From: Acetobacter conturbans
GTDB lineage: Bacteria > Pseudomonadota > Alphaproteobacteria > Acetobacterales > Acetobacteraceae
Length of the DNA stretch: 40,060 bases
NCBI RefSeq assembly: GCF_011516755.1
Contig: NZ_WOSY01000021.1
Coordinates: 1 to 40,060, forward strand
Direction of reading: 5' to 3'
Shown here in pieces: positions 1 through 8,159 of the stretch. Under the pieces are notes generated by a model. It had not been told where the DNA came from. It did no database searches and saw only the letters and a program-made list of their open reading frames with translations. Numbering within the stretch: position 1 is the stretch's first letter; each line of letters starts with the position of its first letter. The position numbers and the translations under genes are program-made.

Positions 1-273
1 CGTCGACAGTGTCGAAAGTGGTAGGCTCGCCAGATTGCGACCTTGGTTGACCAGCATCTGCGCCTGATTGGCCAGTGACGTGATCTGGTTGTCGATCTGC
101 TGGAGCGTGCGGGCCGCGATCAGCACGTTCTGGACGTGGTTGGCGCCGTCATAGACCGCCCATTGGGCATGGGCTGACACGACTGGCATGACAAAAGCCA
201 GAGCAGCGCCGAAGACCACGGCACATCCGGGGCGGAAATCTTTTGCCCGAATACGGAAAGGTTCTTCCGTCAT
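1..273 (-). CDS. trbJ: TrbJ, conjugal transfer protein (3' end outside window)
   Basis: Only the N-terminal 91 residues are present; the gene runs off the left edge of the window. It starts MTEEPFRIRAKDF, has an export signal (hydrophobic AALAFVMPVVSAHA at about residues 23-36) and then the segment QWAVYDGANHVQNVLIAART, which matches the start of mature TrbJ. TrbJ is the VirB5-like component of trb-type mating systems, exported and needed for mating-pair formation. The ATG (273-271) overlaps the trbE stop codon as ATGA, so translation is probably coupled. The order trbB-C-D-E-J is that of other P-type clusters, and trbL, F, G and I would be expected further left. Confidence 0.9.
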   Translation of the reverse strand, partial: MTEEPFRIRAKDFRPGCAVVFGAALAFVMPVVSAHAQWAVYDGANHVQNVLIAARTLQQIDNQITSLANQAQMLVNQGRNLASLPLSTLST

Positions 274-2702
274 GGCATCGCTCCTTCCCGAAGAAGATCG
301 GCCGCCCACATGACGCCACGCGCCTCGAACCAGGCTGGGAGAAAGCCGGCCCGCCCATGTTCCACCAGCATCGCGTCGATCAGCCGGTGGTCGTCCTTGC
401 CGGAGGCGGCGCACAGGGCGAGTGCCACCGGCCCGAGCCCCAGTTCGAAGAGGCGATTTCCCCGCTGGGTCTGGCAGTAATATTCCCGCTTCGACGCCGC
501 GCGGGCGATAATGGCGATCTGTCGGTCGTTCAGCCCAAAATCGCGGTAGATGGCCGCGATCTGCGGCTCAATGGCCCGTTCATTGGGCAGGAAGATCCGC
601 GTCGGGCAACTTTCCACCACAGCCGGGGCAATGCGGGAATTGGCGATGTCCGACAGGGACTGGGTGGCGAAAATCACCGACGCATTCTTCTTGCGCAGGG
701 TTTTCAGCCACTCCCGAAGCTGGCCAGCAAAGTCCCCGTCATCCAGAACCAGCCAGCCCTCATCAATGACCAGCAGGGTCGGACGGCCATCCAGCCGTCC
801 TTCGATCCGATGAAACAGGTAGGACAACACGGACGATGCCGCCCCGGACCCGATCAGCCCTTCCGTTTCAAACACCACGACATCGGCGTCACCCAGCCGC
901 TCGGTGTCCGCATCCAGCAGGCGGCCATAGGGACCACCCAGGCAATATGCCGCCATTGCCTGCTTCAGGGCGTTGGACTGGAGAAGTGCTACCATACCTG
1001 ACAGGGTCCGCTCCTGAACGGGCGACGACGCCAGGGAGTTCAGCGCCGACCAGAGGTGAGACTTCACCTCGGGGGTCAGCGTTACCCCTTCACCGACAAG
1101 GATCTGCCCCAGCCATTCCGTGGCCCATTTGCGCTCGTCGGGATCGTCAATCCTTGCCAGCGGCTGAAGGGAGACGGCGGAATGCCCATCGCCCTCGTCC
1201 GTCAGCCCGCCTCCAAGATCGTGCCAGTCCCCGTCCATCGCCATCGTCGCCGCACGCATGGACCCGCCGAAATCGAAGGCGAAAATCTGCGATCCCGCAT
1301 AACGCCGAAACTGGAGCGCCATCAGCGCCAGCAGCACGGATTTGCCCGCCCCTGTTGGTCCTGCGATCAGCGTGTGGCCAACATCGCCGACATGAAGGCT
1401 GAACCGGAATGGTGTGGCGCCCGCCGTCCTGCCGTAGAACAGCGGTGCTGCCTTGAAATGCCCGTCCTGCTCCGGCCCTGCCCAGACGGCCGACAGCGGA
1501 ATCATATGCGCCAGATTCAGCGTCGAGACCGGGGGCTGACGAACATTGGCGTAGACATGGCCGGGCAGCGAACCCAGCCATGCCTCCACCGCGTTGAGGC
1601 TTTCCGTCATGCAGGTGAAATCGCGGCCCTGGATGATCTTCTCAACCAGCCGAAGCTTTTCGGCCGCGATGGAGGCGGAACCGTCCCAGACCGTGATGGT
1701 CGCGGTAAGATACGCCTGTCCGACATCGTCGGCACCGAGGGACTGCAAGGCCAAGTCAGCATCGGCAGCCTTATTGGCAGCGTCGTTGTCCACGAGAACG
1801 GATGCCTCGTTGGTCATCACCTCCCGGACAATGGCTGCGATGCTCTTACGCTTTGCAAACCACTGCCGGCGGATCTTCGTCAGCACCTTGGTGGCGTCGG
1901 TCTTGTCGAGCAGGATGGCACGGGTTGACCAGCGATAGGGCATCGCCAGCCGGTTCAGGTCATCCAGGATTCCGGGAAAGGTCCGCGACGGGAAACCGGT
2001 GATCGTCAGCGTTTTCAGGAAGGCATCGCCGAGTTTCGGCTCCAACCCGCCCGAAAGCGGCTGATCGACCAGCAGCGCGTCAAGATGCATCGGGATTTCC
2101 GGCACCCGGACACGCTGGTTCCGCGTCGAAATGGTCGAATGTAAATAGGTCAGCGTTTCACCGTCATTGAGCCAGGTGGCCTCGGGCATGAAACCGTCCA
2201 GCAACGCCAGCATCCGGTCGGAGCGATCCACGAACGCATGGAGTATGCCGTGTGGGTCCGGCCCTTCGCGCTCCCTGCCCTCGAACAGGAACCGGGCAGC
2301 CCGGTCGGACGATTCCGCCGGTGGCAGCCAGACCAGGGTCAGGAAATACCGGCTCTCGAAATGCGCGCCCTCATCCTCGAACTGCTCACGCCGTTCCAGA
2401 TCGACCATGTGCGAGGCGGCATCCGGGAAATCGCTCTCGGGATAGAGTGTGGCCGGGACGCGCTGCGCCTCGACGAACACCGCCCATCCGGAGCCCAGAC
2501 GGCGGAGATTACTGTTGAGCCGTGCGGTGACACCGACCAGTTCGGCAGGCGTGGCGCTATCCATATCGGGACCACGGATGCGCGCCGTGCGCTGGAAGCT
2601 GCCGTCCTTGTTCAGGACGACGCCTTTCTCCACGAGCGCGGCCCATGGGAGAAAATCCGACAGGAGGGCGGCGCGATTGCGATATTCGCCAAGGGACATC
2701 AT
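270..2702 (-). CDS. trbE: TrbE, VirB4-type conjugative transfer ATPase
   Basis: VirB4/TrbE-family ATPase that powers assembly of the type IV secretion channel and works at the inner membrane. From the start chosen here it is about 810 residues, normal for the family. Walker A (GPTGAGKS) lies at about 448-455 and a Walker B-like stretch ending LLVIDEGWLVL lies in the C-terminal third, followed by the FATQS motif typical of VirB4 proteins. An upstream in-frame start (2780) would add 26 unrelated residues; I prefer MMSLGEYRNRA at 2702 because a purine-rich ribosome site (AGGGAGGGCAGGG) precedes it. The gene begins 13 bases after trbD and its stop overlaps the trbJ start. Confidence 0.95.
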   Translation of the reverse strand: MMSLGEYRNRAALLSDFLPWAALVEKGVVLNKDGSFQRTARIRGPDMDSATPAELVGVTARLNSNLRRLGSGWAVFVEAQRVPATLYPESDFPDAASHMVDLERREQFEDEGAHFESRYFLTLVWLPPAESSDRAARFLFEGREREGPDPHGILHAFVDRSDRMLALLDGFMPEATWLNDGETLTYLHSTISTRNQRVRVPEIPMHLDALLVDQPLSGGLEPKLGDAFLKTLTITGFPSRTFPGILDDLNRLAMPYRWSTRAILLDKTDATKVLTKIRRQWFAKRKSIAAIVREVMTNEASVLVDNDAANKAADADLALQSLGADDVGQAYLTATITVWDGSASIAAEKLRLVEKIIQGRDFTCMTESLNAVEAWLGSLPGHVYANVRQPPVSTLNLAHMIPLSAVWAGPEQDGHFKAAPLFYGRTAGATPFRFSLHVGDVGHTLIAGPTGAGKSVLLALMALQFRRYAGSQIFAFDFGGSMRAATMAMDGDWHDLGGGLTDEGDGHSAVSLQPLARIDDPDERKWATEWLGQILVGEGVTLTPEVKSHLWSALNSLASSPVQERTLSGMVALLQSNALKQAMAAYCLGGPYGRLLDADTERLGDADVVVFETEGLIGSGAASSVLSYLFHRIEGRLDGRPTLLVIDEGWLVLDDGDFAGQLREWLKTLRKKNASVIFATQSLSDIANSRIAPAVVESCPTRIFLPNERAIEPQIAAIYRDFGLNDRQIAIIARAASKREYYCQTQRGNRLFELGLGPVALALCAASGKDDHRLIDAMLVEHGRAGFLPAWFEARGVMWAADLLREGAMP

Positions 2703-2715
2703 CGCCCTGCCCTCC

Positions 2716-2991
2716 CTACGCCCGCAGCCAGGCGGGGTAACGGAGATGTCGCCGCCCGACCTCGATGAACAGCGGATCACGCTTCGCCCCCCAGACCGCG
2801 AGCCCGTGGCCCACGATCCAGAATGCGGCTCCGATCAGCCAGAGCCGCAGGCCCAGCGCGATCGCGGCGGCCAGCGTGCCATTGGCGATGGCGACGGCAC
2901 GGGGCGCACCACCCAGCAGGATGGGATCGGTCAGCGAGCGATGCACCGGGACATGGAACCCCGGCAACGCGTCATCGTCATATCCCGCCAT
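2716..2991 (-). CDS. trbD: TrbD, small inner-membrane conjugation protein
   Basis: A 91-residue protein, the usual size for TrbD (VirB3-like). It begins MAGYDDDALPGFHVPVHRSL, a soluble N-terminus with the family's PGF.VPVHRSL pattern. Two hydrophobic segments follow, at about 35-46 and 48-66, and then a basic tail. VirB3/TrbD proteins sit in the inner membrane and partner the VirB4 ATPase, encoded directly downstream. The ATG shares its first base with the trbC stop (TGATG), so translation is probably coupled. A much longer open frame extends upstream to 3381, but that part is a shadow of trbC and is not coding. Confidence 0.9.
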   Translation of the reverse strand: MAGYDDDALPGFHVPVHRSLTDPILLGGAPRAVAIANGTLAAAIALGLRLWLIGAAFWIVGHGLAVWGAKRDPLFIEVGRRHLRYPAWLRA

Positions 2992-3323
2992 CAGATCAGT
3001 GCTCCGCCGGAGAACGAGAAGAACGACAGGAAGAACGAGCTGGCGGCGAAAGCGATGGACAGGCCGAAGACGATCTGGATCAGGCGGCGGAACCCACCCG
3101 ATGTTTCCCCGAACGCCAGGGTCAGACCCGTGACCGTGATGATGATCACCGAGATGATCTTGGCGACCGGTCCCTGCACGGATTCCAGAATCTGGTTGAG
3201 CGGCTCCTCCCACGGCATGTCGGAGCCCGACGCCAGGGCCGAGGAGCACCATGCGATGGACAGCAGCAGCATGGTGGAGAGGACAGGCGCGTGCCGACGC
3301 ACACGGAACAGCGTGAGGTTCAT
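2991..3323 (-). CDS. trbC: TrbC, conjugative pilin precursor (VirB2-like)
   Basis: A 110-residue pilin precursor. It has a positively charged N-terminus, a signal-peptide core (VLSTMLLLSIAWCSSALA) ending near residue 31, and then two transmembrane segments: one around GPVAKIISVIIITVTGLTLA and one around IVFGLSIAFAASSFFLSFF, the usual TrbC/VirB2 two-helix layout. In the IncP system TrbC is processed and cyclised with help from the TraF peptidase, and a traF homologue is present here at 37427-37984. The gene starts 2 bases after trbB and overlaps trbD by one base. Confidence 0.92.
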   Translation of the reverse strand: MNLTLFRVRRHAPVLSTMLLLSIAWCSSALASGSDMPWEEPLNQILESVQGPVAKIISVIIITVTGLTLAFGETSGGFRRLIQIVFGLSIAFAASSFFLSFFSFSGGALI

Positions 3324-3325
3324 TT

Positions 3326-4297
3326 CTAATCTCCATCGGTATCGATTGAATGAATGCGATAGGCACCAGTGCCGGGATCAATCCCGTCCACGGTGGCGAG
3401 TTCGGACAGGCGACGGGCCGTCCCGCGTCCAGACAGGACAGCGATCACGTCAATGGTTTCCGCGATCATGGCGCGTGGCACCGTGACCACCGCTTCCTGG
3501 ATCAGTTGTTCCAGACGATACAGGGCAGCCAGCACCGATCCGGCGTGCAGCGTGCCGATACCGCCCGGATGGCCAGTACCCCATGCCTTGACCAGATCAA
3601 GGGCCTCGGCCCCACGTACCTCACCGATGGGGATACGGTCGGGACGCAGGCGGAGACCGGACCGGACGAGATCCGACAGGGTGATGACGCCCTCACGGGT
3701 GCGCAGGGCGATGAGATTGGGCGCCGTGCATTGCAGTTCGCGCGTGTCCTCGATCAGCACGATGCGATCGCCGGTTTTCGCAACCTCGGCCAGGAGGGCA
3801 TTGACCAGCGTGGTCTTGCCCGTCGATGTGCCGCCCGCGACCAGAATGTTCCTCCGTTCCGTGACAGCGCGGCGCAGGAATGCCGCCTCGTCCGTTGTCA
3901 TGATCGCGGCCTCGACATAGTCGTCGAGGGTGAACACGGCGACAGCGGGCTTGCGGATCGCGAAACTTGGGGCGGTCACAACGGGCGGCAGCAATCCCTC
4001 AAACCGTTCGCCAGTCGGCAATTCCGCCGATACGCGCGGGGCTGCCTCATGCACCTCCGCCCCGACATGGTGTGCGACCAGGCGGACGATGCGCTCGGCA
4101 TCGGCTGGTGCAATCACATCACCCGTATCAGCCAGCCCCTCAGACAGACGGTCGACCCACAGCCGCCCATCGGGGTTGAGCATCAGCTCGACCACAGCCG
4201 CATCGGCAAGGTGCCCGGCGATCGCAGGCCCCATCGCCGTACGCAGCATGGAAATGCTCCGTACCCTTGCCCCTTGGTTGATGGCGGAAACCGACAT
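3326..4297 (-). CDS. trbB: TrbB, VirB11-type traffic ATPase
   Basis: A 323-residue hexameric secretion ATPase of the VirB11/PulE superfamily that acts on the cytoplasmic side of the type IV secretion channel. Visible motifs are Walker [10 protein letters not shown] (155-163), the Asp box [11 protein letters not shown] (179-189), the Walker B/His-box region [14 protein letters not shown] (222-235) and GTLHAGS (248-254). Length and motif spacing are standard for TrbB. It is the first gene of the trbB-C-D-E-J run. About 146 bases without a gene separate it from the copG-like gene, and a sequence element shared with the traG upstream region lies there (4420-4439), so trbB may have its own promoter. 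Confidence 0.95.
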   Translation of the reverse strand: MSVSAINQGARVRSISMLRTAMGPAIAGHLADAAVVELMLNPDGRLWVDRLSEGLADTGDVIAPADAERIVRLVAHHVGAEVHEAAPRVSAELPTGERFEGLLPPVVTAPSFAIRKPAVAVFTLDDYVEAAIMTTDEAAFLRRAVTERRNILVAGGTSTGKTTLVNALLAEVAKTGDRIVLIEDTRELQCTAPNLIALRTREGVITLSDLVRSGLRLRPDRIPIGEVRGAEALDLVKAWGTGHPGGIGTLHAGSVLAALYRLEQLIQEAVVTVPRAMIAETIDVIAVLSGRGTARRLSELATVDGIDPGTGAYRIHSIDTDGD

Positions 4298-4419
4298 GAT
4301 CTTCCCCGGTATAAGCCGAGCGCGATGGGCGCACGGCGACGGGGATCATTAGGAAAGGCAGGAAACGGGGCGGTTCAACAAGAATTCAGGCGTCGTAGAA
4401 ACGCAGCGAGACGGAGGGC

Positions 4420-4439
4420 AAAAATACTTGCGGGGTGCG
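4420..4439 (-). promoter_or_regulatory. Element upstream of trbB shared with the traG upstream region
   Basis: The plus-strand sequence AAAAATACTTGCGnnnTGCG occurs here and again at 6982-7001, identical at 17 of 20 positions. Here it is about 123 bases upstream of trbB; the second copy is about 93 bases upstream of traG. Both face the same way relative to the gene they precede. This suggests a common operator or promoter part for the two transfer transcripts. The RHH (CopG-like) protein encoded between them is one candidate ligand, which is inference. Confidence 0.5.
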
Positions 4440-4443
4440 AAAA

Positions 4444-4890
4444 TTACGACTCCGGATCATCCTGTGCGGCGGGGTCCGAAACGTCCTCCGGAATTTCCTG
4501 CTGGAGTCGTGGTCCCTGAGCCAGCCTGCGGCCGAGGGCCGCGACGAAATTATCGTAGCGCGCTCCGGCTTGTGCCCGCGCTGCCTTGGCGGCCGGTTCG
4601 GGAAGTGGCGGGGTCGTGGTCAGCCAAAAGCGGATGAACAGCGCCAGGGTCTCCACCGTGATGCCAATATCACGCTCCAGCCGCGCGAGGCGCCGGTCCT
4701 GCCGGTCGAGACGCTTCGATGTGGCAGCCTCGCGGCGCTCCTCGCCATCGGGCGAAAGGAAGGAGGCGACAGCGGCCTCGACGATCAGCGACATCGGCTG
4801 CGCGCGTCGCGCGGCATAGGCGGACAGAGTCTTCATCACCTCGGGATCGAGATAGACGGAGATCTGGGCCTTCTTTTTCGGCATTGCCAT
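4444..4890 (-). CDS. CopG/ribbon-helix-helix protein of the traG-trbB interval
   Basis: A 148-residue protein. The N-terminal 45 residues (MAMPKKKAQISVYLDPEVMKTLSAY...) fit a ribbon-helix-helix DNA-binding fold: a short beta strand, then two helices with the MSLIVEAAVASFL pattern. The middle is strongly charged and probably coiled-coil (repeats of RLDRQDRRLARLERD), and there is a hydrophobic stretch at about 77-92. Proteins annotated as CopG-family regulators occupy this position between traG and trbB in many alphaproteobacterial elements. The start at 4890 is preceded by a GAGG ribosome site; the frame extends further upstream but into traG. A role in transfer-gene regulation or in the relaxosome is inferred from position only. 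Confidence 0.85.
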   Translation of the reverse strand: MAMPKKKAQISVYLDPEVMKTLSAYAARRAQPMSLIVEAAVASFLSPDGEERREAATSKRLDRQDRRLARLERDIGITVETLALFIRFWLTTTPPLPEPAAKAARAQAGARYDNFVAALGRRLAQGPRLQQEIPEDVSDPAAQDDPES

Positions 4891-4897
4891 TGCGGCC

Positions 4898-6889
4898 TCA
4901 CAACTCAAGCTCATCGCCACGGTCGAGCGACGCCTGCCGGGCGACACCGCGCATGAGATCATTCATCCGGTTGTTGCGGGGCGCGATGTCGTCGAATTCA
5001 TCGACCGGATCGGGCGTGAACTCGTTCTCCATCGGCTCCTTTTTCTCGACAGTGCCTTCGTCCAGTTCGGGCTGATGGCGCCGGGCGGACTGCTTCGGGT
5101 CTTCTTCCTCGTCCTCCACTGTCCGCGTTTCGGCCGCCGCATCGGGTGCCGGCGGCCTGGGTGGGAGGGGGCGGCGGCTCCAGTCGTCCGGGCACCCGTC
5201 CTTCGGGGGCGTAGGCTTTGGCGGTGGCAGAATGCGTTCCTGGAAGCGCGCATCCTCGAAGTAACGGGCCTTCTTCGCACGGATCGGATACAGCCCGGAG
5301 ACCATGACGATCTCGTCCGCTGGCGGGAGCTGCATGACTTCTCCCGCCGTCAGCAGCGGGCGTGCCGTCTCCGAGCGCGAAACCATCAGATGGCCCAGCC
5401 AAGGCGAAAGACGGTGGCCCGCGTAGTTCTTCATCGCCTTCATCTCGGTGGCGGTTCCGAGCGCGTCGGAGACACGTTTGGCCGTCCGTTCGTCGTTGGT
5501 GGCGAAGCTCACGCGGACATGGCAGTTGTCGAGGATCGAATTGTTCGGCCCGTAGGCCCGCTCGATCTGGTTGAGGGACTGGGCGATCAGGAAGCTCTTG
5601 ATCCGGTAGCCCGCCATGAAGGCCAGCGCCGATTCAAAGAAATCCAGACGCCCGAGGGCCGGGAATTCGTCGAGCATCAGCAGCACACGCCGCCGCCGCG
5701 CCGCAGCATCAAGATCTTCTGTCAGCCTCCGGCCGATCTGGTTCAGCACCAGACGGATCAGCGGCTTGGTGCGGCTGATGTCAGACGGTGGCACGGTAAG
5801 GTAGAGCGTCACCGGGCGATCGGCGCCGACGATGTCGGCGATCCGCCATTCGCAGCGCCGCGTCACCTCCGCGACCACCGGGTCGCGATAGAGGCCGAGG
5901 AAGGACATGGCTGTGGACAACACGCCCGAGCGCTCGTTGGGGGACTTGTTCAGCAGTTCGCGCGCGGCCGAGGCCACGACGGGATGCGGGCCGGCATCGC
6001 CAAGATGCTTCGTCCGCATCATCGCTGACAGCGTGGTGGCGATCGGGCGCTTCGGGTCCGACAGGAAATTGGCGACACCGGCCAGAGTCTTGTCGGGCTC
6101 GGCATAGAGGACATGCAGGATGGCGCCGACGAGAAGGGAGTGCGAAGTCTTCTCCCAGTGGTTGCGCTTCTCCAGGCTGCCTTCCGGGTCTACGAGGATA
6201 TCGGCGACGTTCTGGGCATCACGGACTTCCCACTCCCCGCGCCGAATCTCCAGCAAAGGATTATAGGCGGACGAGGCTGCGTTGGTGGGATCGAACAACA
6301 CGACACGTCCGAAACGGGCGCGGAATCCCGCCGTCAGCTCCCAGTTCTCACCCTTGATGTCGTGGACGATGGCCGAACCGGGCCAGGTCAGGAGCGTGGG
6401 GATGACCATGCCGACACCCTTGCCGCTGCGCGTTGGTGCGAAGGTCAGGACGTGCTCTGGCCCGTCATGCCGCAGGTACTCTTGACGATAGCGGCCTAGT
6501 ACCACGCCGTCGGGGTCAAGTAGGCCGGCCTGGGCGATCTCCTTGGCGTCAGCCCAACGGGCCGAGCCATATGTCTCGATCCGCTTCGCCTCGCGCGCGC
6601 GCCAGACCGATAGCCCGATCGCAGTGACCGCAGCCAGGATGCCGCCCGACGCGGCGATATAGGCACCCCGTGCGAAGACCTCCGGCGCATAGGCGTCATA
6701 CGCATACCACCACCAGAAGAACGCGGGCGGAAAGTAGAATGGGAACCGCAGGATTACGAACCAGGGTCGCCCGAGTTCAGCCTGGAAGGCCAGCTTCCAA
6801 GCGATCCATTCGGTCGCAGTCCACATGGTCAGCAGGACGATCGCCAAGACGACGATGATCTGCCCCCAAAGAATCTTGGTGCCCGACAT
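4898..6889 (-). CDS. traG: TraG, type IV coupling protein (VirD4 family)
   Basis: A 663-residue coupling protein that brings the relaxase-DNA complex to the secretion channel. Membrane segments lie at about 8-30, 43-62 and 74-96, followed by the cytoplasmic ATPase domain. Walker A is APTRSGKGVG (151-160), and the Walker B-type stretch VLLMLDEFPALGRL follows near 410. The family's NPLLEIRRGEWEVRDAQNVA segment is present. The last 110 residues are proline-rich and acidic, variable in TraG proteins. The start ATG at 6889 follows a long spacer rather than a relaxase gene, which is unusual for this type of cluster. The stop lies 7 bases before the copG-like start. Confidence 0.95.
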   Translation of the reverse strand: MSGTKILWGQIIVVLAIVLLTMWTATEWIAWKLAFQAELGRPWFVILRFPFYFPPAFFWWWYAYDAYAPEVFARGAYIAASGGILAAVTAIGLSVWRAREAKRIETYGSARWADAKEIAQAGLLDPDGVVLGRYRQEYLRHDGPEHVLTFAPTRSGKGVGMVIPTLLTWPGSAIVHDIKGENWELTAGFRARFGRVVLFDPTNAASSAYNPLLEIRRGEWEVRDAQNVADILVDPEGSLEKRNHWEKTSHSLLVGAILHVLYAEPDKTLAGVANFLSDPKRPIATTLSAMMRTKHLGDAGPHPVVASAARELLNKSPNERSGVLSTAMSFLGLYRDPVVAEVTRRCEWRIADIVGADRPVTLYLTVPPSDISRTKPLIRLVLNQIGRRLTEDLDAAARRRRVLLMLDEFPALGRLDFFESALAFMAGYRIKSFLIAQSLNQIERAYGPNNSILDNCHVRVSFATNDERTAKRVSDALGTATEMKAMKNYAGHRLSPWLGHLMVSRSETARPLLTAGEVMQLPPADEIVMVSGLYPIRAKKARYFEDARFQERILPPPKPTPPKDGCPDDWSRRPLPPRPPAPDAAAETRTVEDEEEDPKQSARRHQPELDEGTVEKKEPMENEFTPDPVDEFDDIAPRNNRMNDLMRGVARQASLDRGDELEL

Positions 6890-6981
6890 CGGGAGCCCTC
6901 CCTTTTAGAGGAGGAAGGAACGGCGGATTCCTGCGTTCAAGTGCTTTTAAGCGTTGTTCGCAGCCGGGCAAACCAGAGCGA

Positions 6982-7001
6982 AAAAATACTTGCGCTGTGC
7001 G
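6982..7001 (-). promoter_or_regulatory. Element upstream of traG shared with the trbB upstream region
   Basis: This is the second copy of AAAAATACTTGCGnnnTGCG; the first is at 4420-4439. It lies about 93 bases upstream of traG. A shorter motif, AAAATTACG, also occurs near both copies (4440-4448 and 7070-7078), but the first of these is inside the end of the copG-like gene and may be chance. I could not identify clear -35 and -10 boxes for traG. Confidence 0.5.
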
Positions 7002-7342
7002 GACAAGGTCCGCCCAGCCGATCCTGGGACACACCGGTAGCAGGCGATTCGGAGATAGGGCTGAGCTTCAAAATTACGGTGACGGCAATGACAATGAGGA
7101 ATGGACGATCGGCAGCGCAGCCTGCATCGGATGGAAAATATGTTAAAAAGAATAGGAATTATAGGAAATATAGAGACATGGAATTTCTTTTTAGAAGAAT
7201 GGCAGAGTATAGGAACTTCTGAATACAGTGTTGGTCAAAGCAGAGAATGCTACGACTTCATTAATCAATACTCGCTTCATCTCCAAACTTTTTGCCGAGT
7301 TGACGGATATGCATCGCGAAGGTGCAGCGCGCACGCGCGCTT

Positions 7343-7390
7343 ACGTAAGGGTGACATGGGGATATCCCATGTGCTATCCTGAAATCAGCG
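7343..7390 (+). other. Candidate origin of transfer (oriT)
   Basis: A perfect 7-bp inverted repeat, ACATGGG (7354-7360) / CCCATGT (7366-7372) with a 5-base loop, is followed one base later by CTATCCTG (7374-7381). Oriented this way, an inverted repeat directly followed by TATCCTG is the layout of IncP-type (MOB-P) nick regions, whose consensus is YATCCTG cut after the G. Here the cut would fall after G7381. The base after the cut is A, where the consensus has a pyrimidine. The site lies in the spacer upstream of traG, and a MOB-P-type relaxase gene is present at 34377-36116. Assignment is inferred from pattern and position. Confidence 0.55.
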
Positions 7391-7455
7391 TGTCGAAACG
7401 CTTTTTTGCAACTGGGCGGCCTCCTATGTCGGGTGGCCTGCCGAATAGAACACCC

Positions 7456-7566
7456 GGACCTACGGTCCTGCGGTGAACAGCTTTGGCTGTTCTCAGCAGG
7501 GGAATAGGCAGGAGGTGGCTACGCCCAGTGCAAAACACCTTTCGACCCGCCCGACGCCAGGCGGGT
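7456..7566. other. Cluster of three perfect hairpins in the traG-czc spacer
   Basis: Three short perfect inverted repeats follow the oriT candidate: GGACC-tac-GGTCC (7456-7468), GAACAGC-tttg-GCTGTTC (7475-7492) and ACCCGCC-8 bases-GGCGGGT (7545-7566). None is followed by a T run, so they do not look like ordinary terminators on either strand. They could be relaxosome or replication-related structure, or part of a structured RNA. No open frame across them looks like a protein. The rest of 6890-7629 holds the traG upstream element, an AT-richer stretch with repeated ATAGGAA and the oriT candidate. Confidence 0.4.
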
Positions 7567-7629
7567 ACGGGGAGTCACGCCCTCAATTCGCTTCCGTCGT
7601 CGTCATGTCGTGCGAGACGGAGAGCGGAT

Positions 7630-7860
7630 TTGGCGATAGAAAACGATGACGAAACTTCCGATAAGTGTTCTGCGTCAGACATGGCAGACGCCTTGATCCG
7701 ATCCTTCGGATGGAGTGGAGCGCGGAACAAAGCGCATACGCATGTCTTGCGATGTGTTGACGCGGGTCAGAGCGACAGCGCGCAATTCTGGATGAATGTA
7801 CGAAATATCGTGGATCACCTCATGACGTTGGGGCCGCAGGACCGTGACTTAATTCACTGA
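7630..7860 (+). CDS. Small conserved-looking hypothetical protein
   Basis: Predicted from a TTG start at 7630, preceded by GGAGAG about 5 bases upstream, giving 76 residues; an ATG at 7681 would give 59. The C-terminal half has the pattern ARNKAHTHVLRCVDAGQSD, then AQFWMNVRNIVDHL and a short GPQDRDLIH end. That resembles small helical alphaproteobacterial proteins with an A..HA...A...GD...A.FW...V..L layout, whose function is unknown to me. It is followed 23 bases later by the NepR-like gene on the same strand, so the two probably form a pair. No catalytic motif is visible. I cannot assign a function. Confidence 0.5.
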   Translation: MAIENDDETSDKCSASDMADALIRSFGWSGARNKAHTHVLRCVDAGQSDSAQFWMNVRNIVDHLMTLGPQDRDLIH

Positions 7861-7883
7861 TCGGTCATGGAAGGTATTCGGAG

Positions 7884-8084
7884 ATGGACATCGAGTCTGA
7901 GGACCAGATCGTCAAATTCTGGATAAAACAGCATTTTCGTGCGCGGTTTGGTAGCATTATCAATGAGCCCGTTCCTGATGCACTTCTAGGTCTTCTTCGT
8001 GAATCGAACGAGTGTACAGACTTTGAAATTCCTGATGATCGGCCGCATCCTAACCGACCGACATCCACCGCACAGGAAGGTTAG
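7884..8084 (+). CDS. NepR-like small protein (possible anti-sigma factor)
   Basis: A 66-residue protein. Residues 17-40 read HFRARFGSIINEPVPDALLG followed by LLRE, close to the core of NepR anti-sigma factors (a helix, then NEPVPDRFLDLL). In alphaproteobacteria NepR binds the general-stress ECF sigma factor EcfG and is released by PhyR. Neither an ecfG nor a phyR gene is in this window, so this would be an orphan copy that could act on the host's stress system. The C-terminal 20 residues are polar and probably disordered. It converges with czcA, whose stop is at 8160. The family call rests on this one motif. Confidence 0.55.
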   Translation: MDIESEDQIVKFWIKQHFRARFGSIINEPVPDALLGLLRESNECTDFEIPDDRPHPNRPTSTAQEG

Positions 8085-8159
8085 TGTGGGATGCAAACGC
8101 CATGGTTGGCGGCAACGGTGAAATGAAGTAGTCACAAAAGGCTCGTATGTCCTCTGAAT

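Noticed and set aside
7131..7382. Plus-strand frame starting MENMLKRIGIIGNIE
   Set aside because: The first part is oddly protein-like, but it lies in AT-rich DNA, lacks a ribosome site and ends inside the oriT candidate. I found no family for it, so I did not call a gene.
7228..7476. Plus-strand frame of 82 codons across the oriT candidate
   Set aside because: It covers the inverted repeat, the nick motif and the hairpins, and has no recognisable protein features.
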